A DNA stretch of 64,000 nt. Origin: Paguma larvata (lineage: Eukaryota > Chordata > Mammalia > Carnivora > Viverridae). Where the stretch lies: positions 2,416,565 through 2,480,564 of the forward strand of contig CM057841.1 of NCBI GenBank assembly GCA_030068075.1, read 5' to 3'. The position numbers were made by a program, and so were the translations under genes. The notes under the pieces were generated by a model. The model was not told the origin of the DNA. It searched no databases and saw only the letters and a list, made by a program, of their open reading frames with translations. This document shows positions 23,442-35,179 of the stretch, one piece after another; the first letter of the stretch is position 1, and the number at the start of each line of letters is the position of its first letter.

Positions 23442-23632
23442 GGGGCACCTGGATGGTTCAGTCGGTTGAGAGTCTGACTTCAGCTCAGGTCATGATCTCA
23501 CGGTTAATGAGTTCAAACCCCACACCGGACTCTGCTGTCAGACCGGAGCCCACTTCAGATCCTCTGTCCCCCTCTCTCTGCCCCTTTCCCACTTAAGCTC
23601 TCTCAAAAATAAACAAACATTAAAAAAAAATT
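23442..23632 (+). mobile_element. CAN-SINE, outer copy of a nested pair
   Basis: Its 16-bp target duplication CAAAAATCACAAGTGA (23426-23441) recurs only at 23875-23890, beyond the next SINE. Confidence 0.92.
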
Positions 23633-23636
23633 ACAT

Positions 23637-23835
23637 GGGGCACCCGGGTGGTTCAGTCAGTTAAGCCTCCAACTTCAGTTCAGGTCATGATCTGACAGTT
23701 GGTGAGTTTGGGCCCCATTGCGGGCTCTGTGCTGACTGCTCAGAGCCTGGAGCCTGCTTCAGATTCTGTCTCCATCTCTCTCTCCCCTTCCCGTGCTCAC
23801 GCTCTGTCTCTCAAAAATAAATAAAATGTTCAAAA
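23637..23835 (+). mobile_element. CAN-SINE, inserted in the tail of the previous one
   Basis: Lies between the first SINE's A-rich tail and that SINE's 3' target duplication. Confidence 0.9.
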
Positions 23836-24408
23836 CATATTTTTTTAACTTTAATAAAAAAAATTTTTTAATTACAAAAATCACAAGTGAAAAGGAATTT
23901 TGAAATAACATATGAAAACAACTCATCTTGTGCGAAAGAGGTCTTCTAAGAATATGAATGGTCTCTTAGCAGGACTTCTATCAAGAAGTCCATGGGATAA
24001 TATATTCAAGTGCTGAAAGATCAGAAACTACCAACCAAAGATATTGTATCTGGAAGAAGTGTCCTTCAAAAATGGAGAAATGAAGAATTTCCCAGGTAAA
24101 AACCACTAGACCTGCCCTACAAGAAAGATTAAAGAAAGTCTTTCTGGTTAAAAAACATTGATTCCAAACAGTAACTAAAACCGTATGACAGGATAAAGGT
24201 CTCTGGTAAATGTAACTGTTTACACAAATATAGAAACCTGGAATATTTTGGGAACACAATCGCTTCTTTTATATGACAAAAATTTTAAAAATAAAATGAA
24301 AGCATAAAAATGATACATCTAAATTATAGACTACGTTACATAAAAGATAAATTTTGGTTATTGGTGACATAAAGTAGGTGCAGAGATGGACAGGATAAGT
24401 AGTAGAGG

Positions 24409-24638
24409 TTTTTTTTGTTTTGGTTTGGTTTGCGTTTTTAATGTTTATTCGTTTTTAAGAGTGAGACAGAGCGTAAGAGGGGAAGGGGCAGAGAGAGAGG
24501 GAGACACAGAATCTGAAGCAGGCTCCAAACTCTGAGCTGTCAGCACAGAGTCAATCAAGGGGCTGGAACTCATGAGCCAAAAGATCATGACCTGAGCCAA
24601 AGTTGGACATTTAACCGACTGAGCCACCCAGGCACCCC
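24409..24638 (-). mobile_element. CAN-SINE
   Basis: Target duplication AAGTAGTAGAG (24397 and 24639). Confidence 0.93.
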
Positions 24639-25069
24639 AAGTAGTAGAGTTTTGTATGCTACTGACAATATCAGGTGAAATGGTTTGTTACAGCTTTCAG
24701 AGGTTTTAAGTAATCCCCATGGTAACCAAAAACAAAACAAAACTATAGAAGACATAAAAAGGAAATGAGAATGGTATCAAAGCATGTCATGACAAACATC
24801 AAAGAAACATAATGGACACAGGAAGAGAGGAAAAGTGGGATAAAATAGCCACACGATCTTTGGAAATCTTTGAGAAAACAGGAGTCGTAGTCCTTTCCTT
24901 TCAACAGTTACTTTGTCCATAGATTAAATCCTCCCATCCTCTCATTAAAAGGCATCGATTGGCCAAGTGAGTAAAACACAAGATCCAAAAACCTCCTGCC
25001 TATAAATGAGTCATCTTAAATCTAAGGACACACATAAGATGCAAGTAAAAGTAGGTAAAAGGATATTTT

Positions 25070-25274
25070 GGGGGCACCTGGGGGGCTCAGTCGGTTGAAA
25101 ATCCGACTTCGGCTCAGGTCATGATCTCCTGGTTGATGACTCCGAGCCCCGCATCGGGCTCTGTGCTGACAGCTCAGAGCCTGGGGCCTGCTTCACATTC
25201 TGTGTCTCCCCGCTCTCTGCCCCTCCCCCACTCGTACTCTGTCTCTCTCTCTCAAAAAAAAAAAAAAAAAAAAA
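25070..25274 (+). mobile_element. CAN-SINE in LINE-1
   Basis: Head GGGGCACCTGGGGGGCTCAG, pure A tail. Confidence 0.92.
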
Positions 25275-26699
25275 GACACTTCAGGCAAATGGAAACCAAA
25301 AGAGGGCATGGGTGGTTATACTAATATCAGACAAATACACATTAAGTTCAGAGTGTCAGAACAGAAAAATGGCATTATATATAGAAAAAATGAAATTACC
25401 CAGATAACTAAAACAATTATAGTGATGTGTGCACCTAACACCAGAGATTCCATATATATGAAGCACAAAGGGCACAGCTAAAGGAAGAAATACACAGCAT
25501 CATCATAGTAGCAAAGGTAATACCTTGATTTAACTGGGGACAAGGACCACATTCAAGTCCAAGAAGGAGAGCAGGTGAACAATGTTATCAACTAATTATG
25601 TATAATGGATCACTCCACTAGGCAAGAGCAGAATACCCGATCTTCTCAATCACAAACGGAACATTCTCTAGTAGAGACAACTTGTTTGTCTTCAAAACAA
25701 GTTAACAAACTTAAGATTATGAAATCATACGAGTATCTTCTTTGACCACCACGGAATGAAACCAAGAATGAATAGCAGGTGGAAAAGTGGAAATTCCACA
25801 AATATTTGGAAATCGAACAACACGCTGTTAAACAATCAATGGATCAACATGAAATTTAAAAAAATAATAACCAATAAATATCTTGAGACTAAGAAAATGA
25901 AATGTAATATATTCAAACATATGGAAACCAGAGCAAATAATTCTAAGGAAACACTGGAGTGAAAAGCCAACTTGAGAAATGGATGGAAATTTTCACAGAG
26001 CCTCTAGAACATAAGGAATTAACACTAGAATATAGAAAGAACTCTTGCAACAACAAACACAAAGCAACTAGAATGATTAAAAACTGGATAAAGTTGCGAA
26101 TAGGCATAATCCAAGAAAGATATATGAATGGACAAGACAAGCACATGAAAGATGCTCAAAATCCCTGTTCATTAGAGAAATACAAATCAAACAGTGAGTT
26201 ATCATTTCATTCTTGTTCAGATCCCACTATTAAACAAGGACCAAAAAACTACATGTGTTGGAAAGGAAGAGGAGAAATTGGAACCCTACGCACCACTAGA
26301 GGAAATGCAAACGGTGTGACCACTATGGAAAACAGAATGGAGTTTCCTCAAAACTCTTTAAATCATATCATCGCATGATCCAGCCCTCCCACTGGAGAGT
26401 ATAGAATCAAAAGAATTCAAAGTAGGATCTGCAAGAGATATTTGCACCAGCAGATGGACAACAGAATTATTCAGAAAAGCTAATAATAAAAGCAAGCTGC
26501 TGGAATGTTCATGAATGGATAAAGTAAATACAGCATTTAAATGCACTAGTATAATATTCAGCTTTGAAAAAAGAAACACGTCTTGTCATTTTATACAACA
26601 TGGTTAAAAAGTGATGCTATTTTGTTAGCCGAAATAAATGAATCACAGAGAGATACACTATGATTTAATTTAAGTGGCTAAACTAATATCTTGAACCTC

Positions 26700-26900
26700 A
26701 TGAAGAAAGAAAGAAGGAAGGAAAGAGGGAAGGAAGAGGGAGGGAGGGAAAGAAAGAGAAGGAAGGAAGGAAGGAAGGAAGGAAGGAGAGAGAGAAAGAA
26801 AGAAAGAGAGAAAGAAAGAAAAAGAAAGAGAAAGGAAGGAAGGAAGGAAGGAAGGGAGGAAGGAAGGATGGATGGAAGGAAGGAAGGAAGGAAGGAAGGG
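26700..26900 (+). repeat. (GGAA)n/(GAAA)n microsatellite
   Basis: About 200 bases consist almost only of purine tetranucleotides, with pure GGAA runs at 26760-26785, 26833-26855 and 26875-26899. It immediately follows the 3' end of the LINE-1, so it probably grew from its tail. Open frames on both strands are artefacts. Confidence 0.9.
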
Positions 26901-26929
26901 GCTTAGATAGAGACAAATGTAGAAGTGGC

Positions 26930-27477
26930 TGCATAACAGATACTGAGTTTCAGTTTTGCAAATGAGAAAATTCAAGAGATTGGTTTTGCAATACTGTAAA
27001 TACACTTAATACTTAAGTTAAAAATGGTTAAAATGGTAAATTTCATGGCATATATTTTGGACCACAATTAACAATAAATTATGACACCTAAGACTGATAC
27101 AGAGATAGGAGTTTAACGAAACTACCTTCAATTCAAAAAGGTGTTTCTCTCCCAAAGAGAATATGAATTCATCCACAAACAGATGATAACATTAATTCTA
27201 TTATGACAACTCACCTGGGATAAAATAGACAGTATAAAACAACCACTAACCGAGAAAAAAACAAACAAGGTAAGTCATGAAACAACAATGTATGGGTAAT
27301 ATTAACACAAATAGACACATAATTTTATTGGCTATTGACAAATGGCTGATTCCTATTTGAATTAAACCCTACAACGTCCTCAACTGCAATGAAAATTGTT
27401 ATCCAAGATTATAAAATGTAGATTTAAAAAAGCACAATTAATTAATGATGTGGCAACTATCACTAAAAAGGAAGCTG
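26930..27477. other. Intergenic part of unit A
   Basis: 27240-27420 matches 54300-54480 of unit B; the rest is A/T-rich with no signal. Confidence 0.5.
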
Positions 27478-27666
27478 TGGGGTGCCTGAGTGGCTGACTC
27501 CGTTAAGCGTCTGACCCTTGGTTTCAGCTCAGGTCATGATCCCACAGTTTCTGGGATTGAACCCTGTGTGGGGCTCCATGCTGATGGTGTGGATTGTGCT
27601 GACAGCGTTTGGGATTCACACTCTCTCTCTCTCTCTCTGCCCCTCCTCTGCTCATGGGCATGCGCA

Positions 27667-27705
<39 letters not shown>

Positions 27706-27734
27706 CTCTCAAAATAAATAAACTTTAAAAAATA
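27478..27734 (+). mobile_element. CAN-SINE with expanded CT tract
   Basis: Head GGGTGCCTGAGTGGCTGAC; carries CTTGGTTTCAGCTCAGG, an older-subfamily form. Confidence 0.88.
27620..27710 (+). repeat. (CT)n expansion in a SINE
   Basis: Two CTCTCT runs (27620-27637, 27670-27711) expand the CT-rich part of the SINE at 27478-27734. Confidence 0.85.
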
Positions 27735-27853
27735 GAAAGCTTTGTTATCAGATTGCAAAATAAGATGAAGTGAAGCGTTTACTGAAAACATTCTGAATAA
27801 AGCACACATGTTCTGTTATAAAAGGATCCTTCTAGATAACCACAATTTTAAGA

Positions 27854-28064
27854 TTTTTCTTAATGTTTATTTATTTTTGAGAGATAGAGACAGACAGACA
27901 TAGAGCATGAGCAGGGGAGGGGCAGACAGAGAGGGAGACACAGGATCTGAAGCAGGCTCCAGGCTCGGAGCTGTCAGCACAGAACCCAACGTGGGGCTTG
28001 AACTCCCGAATCTGGAGATGATGACCTGAGCTAAAGTTGAAGGCATAACCGACTGAGCCACCTA
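27854..28064 (-). mobile_element. CAN-SINE
   Basis: Head ends CCACCTAGGCGCCCC; flanks ACCACAATTTT / ACCATAATTTT. Confidence 0.9.
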
Positions 28065-28309
28065 GGCGCCCCTCACCATAATTTTTAGACTGAGTGAGCA
28101 CTCAAAACAAAGCAACTATTTGAAACAGTAGCATTTGTTATATGACATAAATTACTCAGAAAATTCTTTTCACTGAATCATAAAATGCTCTAATTAAAAA
28201 TTTTATAAGCATTAAATGACACTATAGAATATGTTATTAAGAGATACTCCCACTTCTACACAGAATGCCAAAGCCGTGATTCACCTTCAGAAGCAACAAC
28301 AGAGGCGCC

Positions 28310-29481
28310 TGTTGGGAACCATCTTGGGCTCACAGGTTGAGACATCTCCCTGTGTGGATAAGGCAGATGTTGCAAAGTTTCCTGCTGACTAAAGTGGCAT
28401 CCTGATATTATCTCCTTCTATTCATAACCTTTCAGGCCTGGATTTCTTGAACTGCTCTCGTTGGCCTCAAGGGATACAATGCTCTTTGGTTTTATGGCAT
28501 ATGAAAAAGGGGACCTGGAGTGTGATGCCTTGATGGATAAAATCTGAATGAGAGTAACCTGGACAGAAGTAACCTCAAAGTTGCCTCTTGAGGATAGGTT
28601 ACACAAATTGATAAAATAGAATAGCAGTTATGAGTTGGCTAAAAATTAGGAGACGTTAGGCCCCAAGACTCCTTGAACCAAACTAGATTTCTCTGCAGGT
28701 ATTGCATTGTGTTAAACATCCTCTCAGCCCCACCATAAAACCCCAAAGCACATGGCTGTAAAACGTCTCTCAGCATTTGCTCAACGGACTGATAGGAGAG
28801 GTTGTAAAGAGACTTAGGACCTTCTTTGGAGGTTAGCTTAGCCCAAAAGTTAACAGCACTGTTTATAGACAAGGCACAAACAGAAGCCTAACAAAAGTAG
28901 GTAGACATGAGCCCTTATGATATAGGCTCACTCACTCACAAAGGAAAAGAATTTAGACAAGCATTAGAAGTTTATGTCTCTACCAAATGAGTTATACCTC
29001 CTCCATTATGGTTAAAGATTATGGATAGAATCACTCCTAACCCATCTATAGATGGTTAACATAGGTCTTAAGGCAACAATGTATGCCCCCTCTGTTACTG
29101 AGGGCTACGACAACAACCCTGCTCTCTCCTCAAACATCTTGTTATTTTCTCTGCTATAAGCCTACCTAACTCTGCCTCAAAAACAGTGCGTGATCTATAG
29201 TTTGGAACAGAGTCAGAAAAATGGTTACTGCTTGATCTAAGATAAGACTGTCTCCTTCTACATATGCGGGATTCACAAATATGCCAACCTAAGAAAAATT
29301 GTTAAAAATGCCTTGTCACTGATGTAATGTCACTCACTGCCTTTAAATAAAGAAACCGAGATCAGCAGAGCAGGGATGCCTGTCTGGCTCTAGAAGCCAT
29401 GGTGCTCTCTCAAGTCACTCATCATGTCGACACCGGTCATTCTTTGGAAATTCCTGGACATGCTGGAGCTGGAGTCCGGCA
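28310..29481 (+). mobile_element. Solo LTR, class II (ERVK-like), 1172 bp
   Basis: It begins TGTTGGGAACC and ends GAGTCCGGCA, flanked by 6-bp duplications GGCGCC (28304-28309) and GGCTCC (29482-29487, one mismatch). It splits a CAN-SINE: the SINE tip is at 28300-28309 and its body resumes at 29488. AATAAAG at about 29347 marks a likely poly(A) signal. Length and termini resemble the LTR at 5796-6978, though the two are clearly diverged. Minus-strand frames inside it are not genes. Confidence 0.78.
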
Positions 29482-29487
29482 GGCTCC

Positions 29488-29672
29488 AGCATGGTGCAGT
29501 CAGTTAAGCATCTGATTCTTGACTTCAGCTCAGGTTACGATCTCATGGTTCCTGGGATAGAGCCCCATGTCAGGCTCTACGCTGACAGCGTGGATCCTGC
29601 TTGGGATTCTCTCTTTCTGCCCATCCTCTACTCATGCTTGTCTGTTCTCTCTCTCTCTCAAAATAAAAAACG
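29488..29672 (+). mobile_element. CAN-SINE body split off by the solo LTR
   Basis: Resumes at AGCATGGTGCAGTCAGTTAAG after the LTR; its first bases (GGCGCC) are at 28304-28309. Confidence 0.8.
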
Positions 29673-29700
29673 TGGTTTTTTTTTGTTAATAGAAGGAATA

Positions 29701-29923
29701 GGGGGCACCTGGGTGGCTCAGTTAGTTGAGCATCCAACTTCAGCTCAGGTCATGGTCTCACAGTTTATGAGTTCAAGCCCTGCATTGGGATCTGTGCTGA
29801 CAGCTGGGAACCTGGAGCCTGCTTCAGATTCTGTGTCTCTGTTTCTCTCTGCCCCCCCCCCACTTGTGCTCCATCTCTATCTCTCTCAAATATTAACAAA
29901 TGTTAAAAAAAAATTGTTTTTTA
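29701..29923 (+). mobile_element. CAN-SINE
   Basis: Full length; AATAGAAG flanks. Overlapping frame 29491-29928 is a SINE artefact. Confidence 0.92.
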
Positions 29924-30026
29924 AATAGAAGAAACAACAAAAACAACAAACATTCCTGAATAAAGAAACACCATGATTGTTGGAAAATATGCTAAGTATC
30001 ACTGCTATATAAAACAAACATTTGAG

Positions 30027-30233
30027 CGGCACGTGGGTAGCTCAGTCGGTTAAGCGTCCGACTTCAGCTCAGGTCATGATCTCACAGTCTGTGAGTTCAA
30101 GCCTGGCGTCGGGCTTCGTGCTGACAGCTCAGAGCCTGGAGCCTGCTTTGGATTCTGTGTCTCCCTCTCTCTCTGCCCCTCCCCCGCTCATTCTTTGTCA
30201 CTCCTGCTCTCAAAAATAAATAAACACATAAAT
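30027..30233 (+). mobile_element. CAN-SINE
   Basis: Target duplication ending AAACATTTGAG (30016-30026, 30238-30248). Confidence 0.92.
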
Positions 30234-30491
30234 AAATAAACATTTGAGTATTAATTATATCACATTTTGAGAAAAGTGGATGAAAATCCTGATGATTACT
30301 TTTTGCCACAAAGGAAATTTATATTTAAAACAAAACATTATAACAAATATGGGGTTTTTACTAATTATTAAACTCACTTCTTATAAAACACGTGTACATT
30401 TGCATGTTCTACCAGAACTGTAGAATCTAAAACCACAGCTGAATTTCACAGAAAACTAATCATGACTTCAATGTATGGAACACAATCATGA

Positions 30492-30715
30492 GGGGGTGCC
30501 TGGGTGGTTCACTTGGTGAAGTGTCCAATTCTTGACTTCGGCTCAGGTCATGATCTCATGGTTCATGAGTTCGAGCCCCATGTCGGGCTCTGTGCTGACA
30601 GCTTGGAGCTTGGAGCCTGCTTTGGATTCTGTGTCTTCCTCTCTCTCTGCCCCTCCCCTGCTCATGCTCTGTCTCTGTGTCTCTCAAAAATGAATAAAAT
30701 TTTTAAAAAATATAT
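30492..30715 (+). mobile_element. CAN-SINE
   Basis: Full length; ends in A/T-rich tail. Confidence 0.92.
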
Positions 30716-31070
30716 ATATTTTTTAAATGGCTTAGCATAGAGTTCCTTAGAAATATACACAGATTTCCTCAGACCCCCAAAGCAATAGAAAATCAGACAG
30801 ACCTCACACGCCCTCACAGACTACGGAAAGGTCTTTGACCTTCACTGTGAATATGATGGAAGAAAAGGGAGGCAAGAAGAATTCTTAGAGGAAGTAAGAG
30901 CATGATGTGTGTTAGATAGGACTGTCCTGTGACAGAAAGAGAAATGAACTGAAGCTTCTGGAAAAATTTTTCCATTCAAGTAGAGCTTCCCAAACCACAT
31001 TTTAAGGTCTGGCTTCCTCCTTCACTTTTGGACCTCACCTGTGTCATCTGCTTCATCCCTTCCCACCTAC

Positions 31071-31165
31071 CTGGACATAAAGCTCTGTCTCTTCACATCC
31101 CAAGGCTCCTTCTTTGCTCCAAAAAGGTGACCAATCTGGCTTAGATAGAGCAAGAATCACTTATT
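31071..31165 (-). pseudogene. KRAB-B exon relic of unit A
   Basis: This aligns along its length to the KRAB-B exon at 56500-56595 and keeps the donor CAG|gtaggtggg. A one-base deletion after the SKPD codons shifts the frame, and the acceptor AG has become TG (atcac on the plus strand where the intact copy has acctg). The flanks (30740-31180, 31410-31530) match 56160-56690, so this is part of a larger duplicated block. Confidence 0.8.
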
Positions 31166-31183
31166 TTAAAAACAGAGACCTTA

Positions 31184-31407
31184 GGGGCACCTGGGTGGCT
31201 CAGTCGGTTAAGCAGCCGACTTCAATTCAGGCCATGCTCTCATGGTTTGTGAGTTTGAGCCCTGTGCCAGGCTCTGTGCTAACAACTCAGAGTCTGGAGC
31301 CTACTTTGGGTTCTATGTCTCCCTCTCTCTCTCTCTGCCCCTCCCTTGCTAATGTTCTGTCTCTCAAAAATATTAATAAACGTTAAAATTTTTTTTGAAA
31401 AAAAAAT
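31184..31407 (+). mobile_element. CAN-SINE just upstream of the KRAB-B relic
   Basis: Absent from the matching place in unit B, so inserted after the duplication. Confidence 0.92.
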
Positions 31408-31540
31408 GGAATGTGAGTTTTTGTTAGAGATTCTTTAATTTTCAACCCAGTATTGTCTTCATTAGAGAAGAGAGGATATTATAGAATTCTAGAAAATAAT
31501 TTCCCAAAATACTGTTATTTGATCCATTTGAATGAAATGG

Positions 31541-31740
31541 TTTTTTAAACATTTATTTATTTGAGAGAGAGCTCAAGCTGGGGAGGGGCAGAGAGAGAGA
31601 GGGAGACACAGAATCTGAGGCAGGCTCCAGGCTTTGAGGCATCAGCACAGAGCCTAATGTGGGGCTCAAACTCACAAACCATGAGATCATGACCTGAGCC
31701 AAAGCCGGATGCTCAACTGACTGAGCCACCCAGGTGCCCC
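31541..31740 (-). mobile_element. CAN-SINE
   Basis: Target duplication TTGAATGAAATGG / TTGAATGGAATGG (31528, 31741). Sits where the KRAB-A region is missing. Confidence 0.92.
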
Positions 31741-32049
31741 TTGAATGGAATGGATTTCATGGCAATTATGGGTTCTACTAGAATATAAAGAATGGCAACT
31801 ACAATCCTTTTTAAACATTTACTAGCCACTATATAGCCCTGAAACAATTTTTATAAGTTAATACAAAAAAAACCCACCGAAATAATTTGAGACCAAACAT
31901 AATACTCTTTCTCCTTTATGACAGTAGTTTGCCAAACAACCAATAAATGGAAGAAACTAGGTTTTAACCAAGATGATCTGACCTAGAGTTTCTCTAACAT
32001 GGCACACACGTCTATACGCAGAGACTACCTTAAAGCAATGTTCCGTAGG

Positions 32050-32520
32050 GATCAGGGGCAGGCTGCCCCAAGATGGGACACTTTGGCATGAACAATTTTG
32101 GCGGATAAAGGCAAATGACACTCTGTGGGCCCAAGAAAACTTTTTTCCCCCTCCCTTTACTATGTAGAAGAATCTAAATTGGGGGTGTTTCAGAGAATAA
32201 GTTATATCACCAGAGACAAATTTTATCTTGAGCGACTGTGTGAAGGGGCAAATGTCTAATTATCAAACATCTGCTCCTCTTCTTACTGCCCTCTGAAGTC
32301 CATTTCTCCACTTCTAAGTCCCAGACCCTCCTCCTTAGTTCAAGAGGACAATATACCTCATTTTGCCTGATTGTCTTTGGGATTTCCGTGTCTGTGAGGG
32401 TTCCTTGTACATACGAAATTTAATCTGATCTTCTCCTGTTAATCTGTCTCATTTCAATTAGATTTTCTGTCCAGCTAGAAGTACCTTAAGGGGGAAATAA
32501 ATTCATACTCCCTGACACTA
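32050..32520 (+). mobile_element. LTR-like relic, probably class I ERV
   Basis: It contains the motif TCTTCTCCTGTTAATCTGTC followed by a T-rich AATTAGATTTTC run and an A-rich end, familiar from old class I LTRs. A related stretch lies in the opposite orientation at 37640-37960. The ends are not defined. Confidence 0.45.
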
Positions 32521-33599
32521 TCAACACAAAATTGATCTAATAAAGCCAGCATTGATCTTGTCAGTTCAGATGAAAGAATGCACAGGTCATATTGTCCCCA
32601 GGCACAGCTGTACCAGCCAAGGAACATGTAGTCTTGGCTCAAGAGCGTAACCCCACTAGCTTACAAGTGGTTAATCAGCACTACCTTGCAGATATTAACT
32701 ACCAGATGCACCCAATAAAACCTTTAACATCATGAAAAAAGATACTTTTCTGATTCAATATCTTTTGAGATGGAACACACCTCTGGAATATCAAGTAAAG
32801 TGGCAGTTATCAACTAAAATCTGCTAACACGGCCGCATGGGTCTCCAATCAATGGCATCTACCTTTTCAGTGACAGTGAACCAAACCATGCCCGTGGGCT
32901 GTCTAAGCAAGAGAAATTGATCATAAACCAAATTGGAGTTTCAGGCAAGGTTTCATTGCATCTTATGCTTGAGAAGAAGGGACACAGCACAAAGGAAAGT
33001 GTCACATCATGGCACACCCTGTTTTGGTCCGGTCTTTGCCAGCGTTCATAGTAAGCCTCCTCCCTCTGAATTCCTGCAACATAAACGACTCAAGATGCGG
33101 AGTTTTGTTTGTTTTTTATTTGTTTTTGTTTTTTTCCCTAATGGAGGGAGCCAAACAATGCTGGATTTCATGGTCAGTGTTAAGGGGCCCTGAGTCTAGC
33201 CCATGCTCTCTCTCATCAGAAGACTATCGAACCCAATTTTCCCCTTAAAATCCTTCACTTGCAAGCCATTGGGGAGTTCAAGACTTTTGAACATTAGTTT
33301 CCCCTTCTCCTGGGTGGGTCCACACAAATAAATAGCTTAAATTGGTTCACTGCAAAAGCTCAGTACAGGATTTTACTGGTTTGCTGCACATGGTGGACAA
33401 GTCCTCATTTGCTTTGCTTACTATTTTGGTGAGCCCAAAGGGAACCCAGTCCCATGTGGATGTTCTGCCCATGATTCATTGGCCCCTGGCCAGTGGGGGC
33501 ATCTCAAGGTCCCATCGTGAGAAGTAAGGGAGATGATTCATTTTCAGAAATACCAAATAAAACCTGCATGGTCTAATTAACAACAGGTTTACAACCTAT
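32520..33599. other. Unassigned stretch between LTR-like relics
   Basis: May be ERV-derived given both neighbours, but I recognise no viral coding motif. The frames at 32933-33193 and 33009-33248 share a T-rich tract and are not credible genes. Confidence 0.4.
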
Positions 33600-34055
33600 T
33601 GAAAATATGTACAATCTCCCCCTCCCCCACGCTGGAGTCCCAAACCCTTAGACACGGGCACTTCCTGGTTCTTCGTCCCTCGCTCTCCATTTAGCGGGCT
33701 TATTTTCGTGGGCTTTGCAATGAGCATGCGCCAAAGAACAGAGGGAGGAGGGACTGAAAGTCTCCGTGTGGCCTCAGGGAAGATACATTTGTTCCAGTCA
33801 TACTACTTCTTGCTTTATGTGGGCAGAGGCCACGTCCAGGTAAGACTGTAACCTCTGTAGTACTCAGCCAATGAGGAACCAGGGGAGGGACTTACATGCT
33901 AGGAGATAAATGGTCTGCTGTGACTGCCCCATGTGTGCCTATTCAACAGAAACCATTCTTGCAAGAATGTTGATTAAAGCCTCCCTTCACTATGCTCTGA
34001 GTCTCCTCATCCCTCTTTTGATTGGGTCGATGGGCTTACTTCTCACATCATCCAG
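33600..34055 (+). mobile_element. Probable class I LTR with CAAT/TATA/poly(A)-like order
   Basis: It shows CCAATGAG near 33865, GAGATAAAT near 33902 and ATTAAAG near 33971, followed by CTCTGAGTCTCCTCATC and an end near TTCTCACA. This is the order expected of U3, R and U5 in a gammaretrovirus-like LTR. No target duplication was identified. Confidence 0.5.
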
Positions 34056-34973
34056 CAATTGCCCAGAATGTTTGTTCTGGGGACAGTTCTGAGACACTCA
34101 CCACTGAGCAGATGTAGTTAATCTATGGCACCTTTAAAAAAAAATTTTTTTTTGAGAGATCCGCTATCATTTTTCTATTCCTTTCCCTCCGGTTTCACCT
34201 TAGGCCACAAAAATCATACCATTTCTATTATTTGTGATGAGCTGAGGACAATAGAAATGTTCAAACTTAACTTATTCTAACAAGAAGGCAAGGAAGTGCA
34301 ATGGAAGGCTGAATTCTAACTGTAAATGTTTTTTTGCAACATAACATTTTCAAATTTGCTTAAACTCAGAGAAGTTCTTATACAGTTTGATTTGCACAGC
34401 AATAAAATATTAGCTATATAACGGTACAGATTAAGAAATAAGAATTTAATTTGTAGTGAAATTAGTAGATATATAAAGCACATATAGTGAAAATGGGTCA
34501 CAGTACAGTGAGACATTGTTTTGCTCAGTCACTAAAGAAAGCCCCTGACACACATCCAATTTCACACCAGCAAATTTATCGTTCTTGCTGACAGAGCAGG
34601 ACACAAAACAAATATGGAACCCACGGCTGACTTTCAGAGATTCCACATAGATACCTTATCACAGTAACCCAATTCGGAAATCAGCAGGGACCAGTAAATC
34701 ACTGCATGAAAGAGTGAATGAGGTCCTTTTTCCTTCAGGACAGCAGGCTAGGATTATTATGTTTCATGGATTTTCTTGAAAGGACTTCATGTTTTCTCAA
34801 ATATTCAAGAGAGATATATTTCACCTCTGAGCCCTACACTAGCATTTATGCGCTTTGGTCCTAAATATAGAATAATGAATTTTAAACTTTATTTTATACA
34901 TTTATACAGTCTAGATGGTATTGGCCCGAGGAATAGAACTGCCCAAGCTGTACAACATTCAGTCTTAAAAATG
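34056..34973. other. Unassigned intergenic stretch
   Basis: A/T-rich, no repeat family or gene recognised; minus frames at 34316-34646 look random. Confidence 0.5.
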
Positions 34974-34984
34974 GGGTGCCTGGT

Positions 34985-35175
34985 GGGGCACCTGGGTGGC
35001 TCAGCCGGCTAAGCATCCAACTTCGGCTCAGGTCATGATCTCGACGGGGTTTGTGAGTTTGAGTCTTGTGTTGGGCTCGGTGCAGACAGCGTGGAGCCTG
35101 GAGCCAGCTTCAGATTCCGTGTCTCCCTCCTCACACACACTCTCTCTCCAAAGTAAACAAAAGTTAAAAAAATAA
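34985..35175 (+). mobile_element. CAN-SINE, first of three in a row
   Basis: Recent-type head GGGGCACCTGGGTGGCTCAG, preceded by a stray GGGGTGCCTGG fragment at 34974. Confidence 0.9.
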
Positions 35176-35179
35176 AACA

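Larger units (their letters stand above)
21925..26690 (+). mobile_element. Old LINE-1 in unit A (antisense to the ZNF exons)
   Basis: It starts with a LINE-1 5' motif (CAGGAAGATGGAGAAATAGG) and continues through ORF1-like sequence near 23940-24250. ORF2 and 3' sequence follow at 24880-26690, for example ACCACTATGGAAAACAGAAT near 26319. Several SINEs are inserted. The 5' part matches 52890-54240 in unit B. Confidence 0.72.
19520..32040. repeat. Unit A: dead duplicated KRAB-ZNF block
   Basis: Its segments match unit B in the same order and orientation: 19590-20050 to 48950-51070, the finger-exon relics, 21930-24250 to 52890-54240, 27240-27420 to 54300-54480, 30740-31180 to 56160-56610, 31410-31530 to 56620-56690, and 31745-32040 to 58390-58690. 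The counterpart of 56690-58390, which includes KRAB-A, is missing. The block has been expanded by SINEs, a solo LTR and LINE-1 sequence. Confidence 0.78.

Noticed and set aside
26670..27005. Open frames full of K/E/R or P/S/F repeats on both strands
   Set aside because: Translation of the GGAA/GAAA microsatellite.
33009..33248. Plus-strand frame with a hydrophobic FVFYLFLFFSL stretch resembling a signal peptide
   Set aside because: The hydrophobic run comes from a T-rich tract in an ERV-like neighbourhood; frame is short and unsupported.
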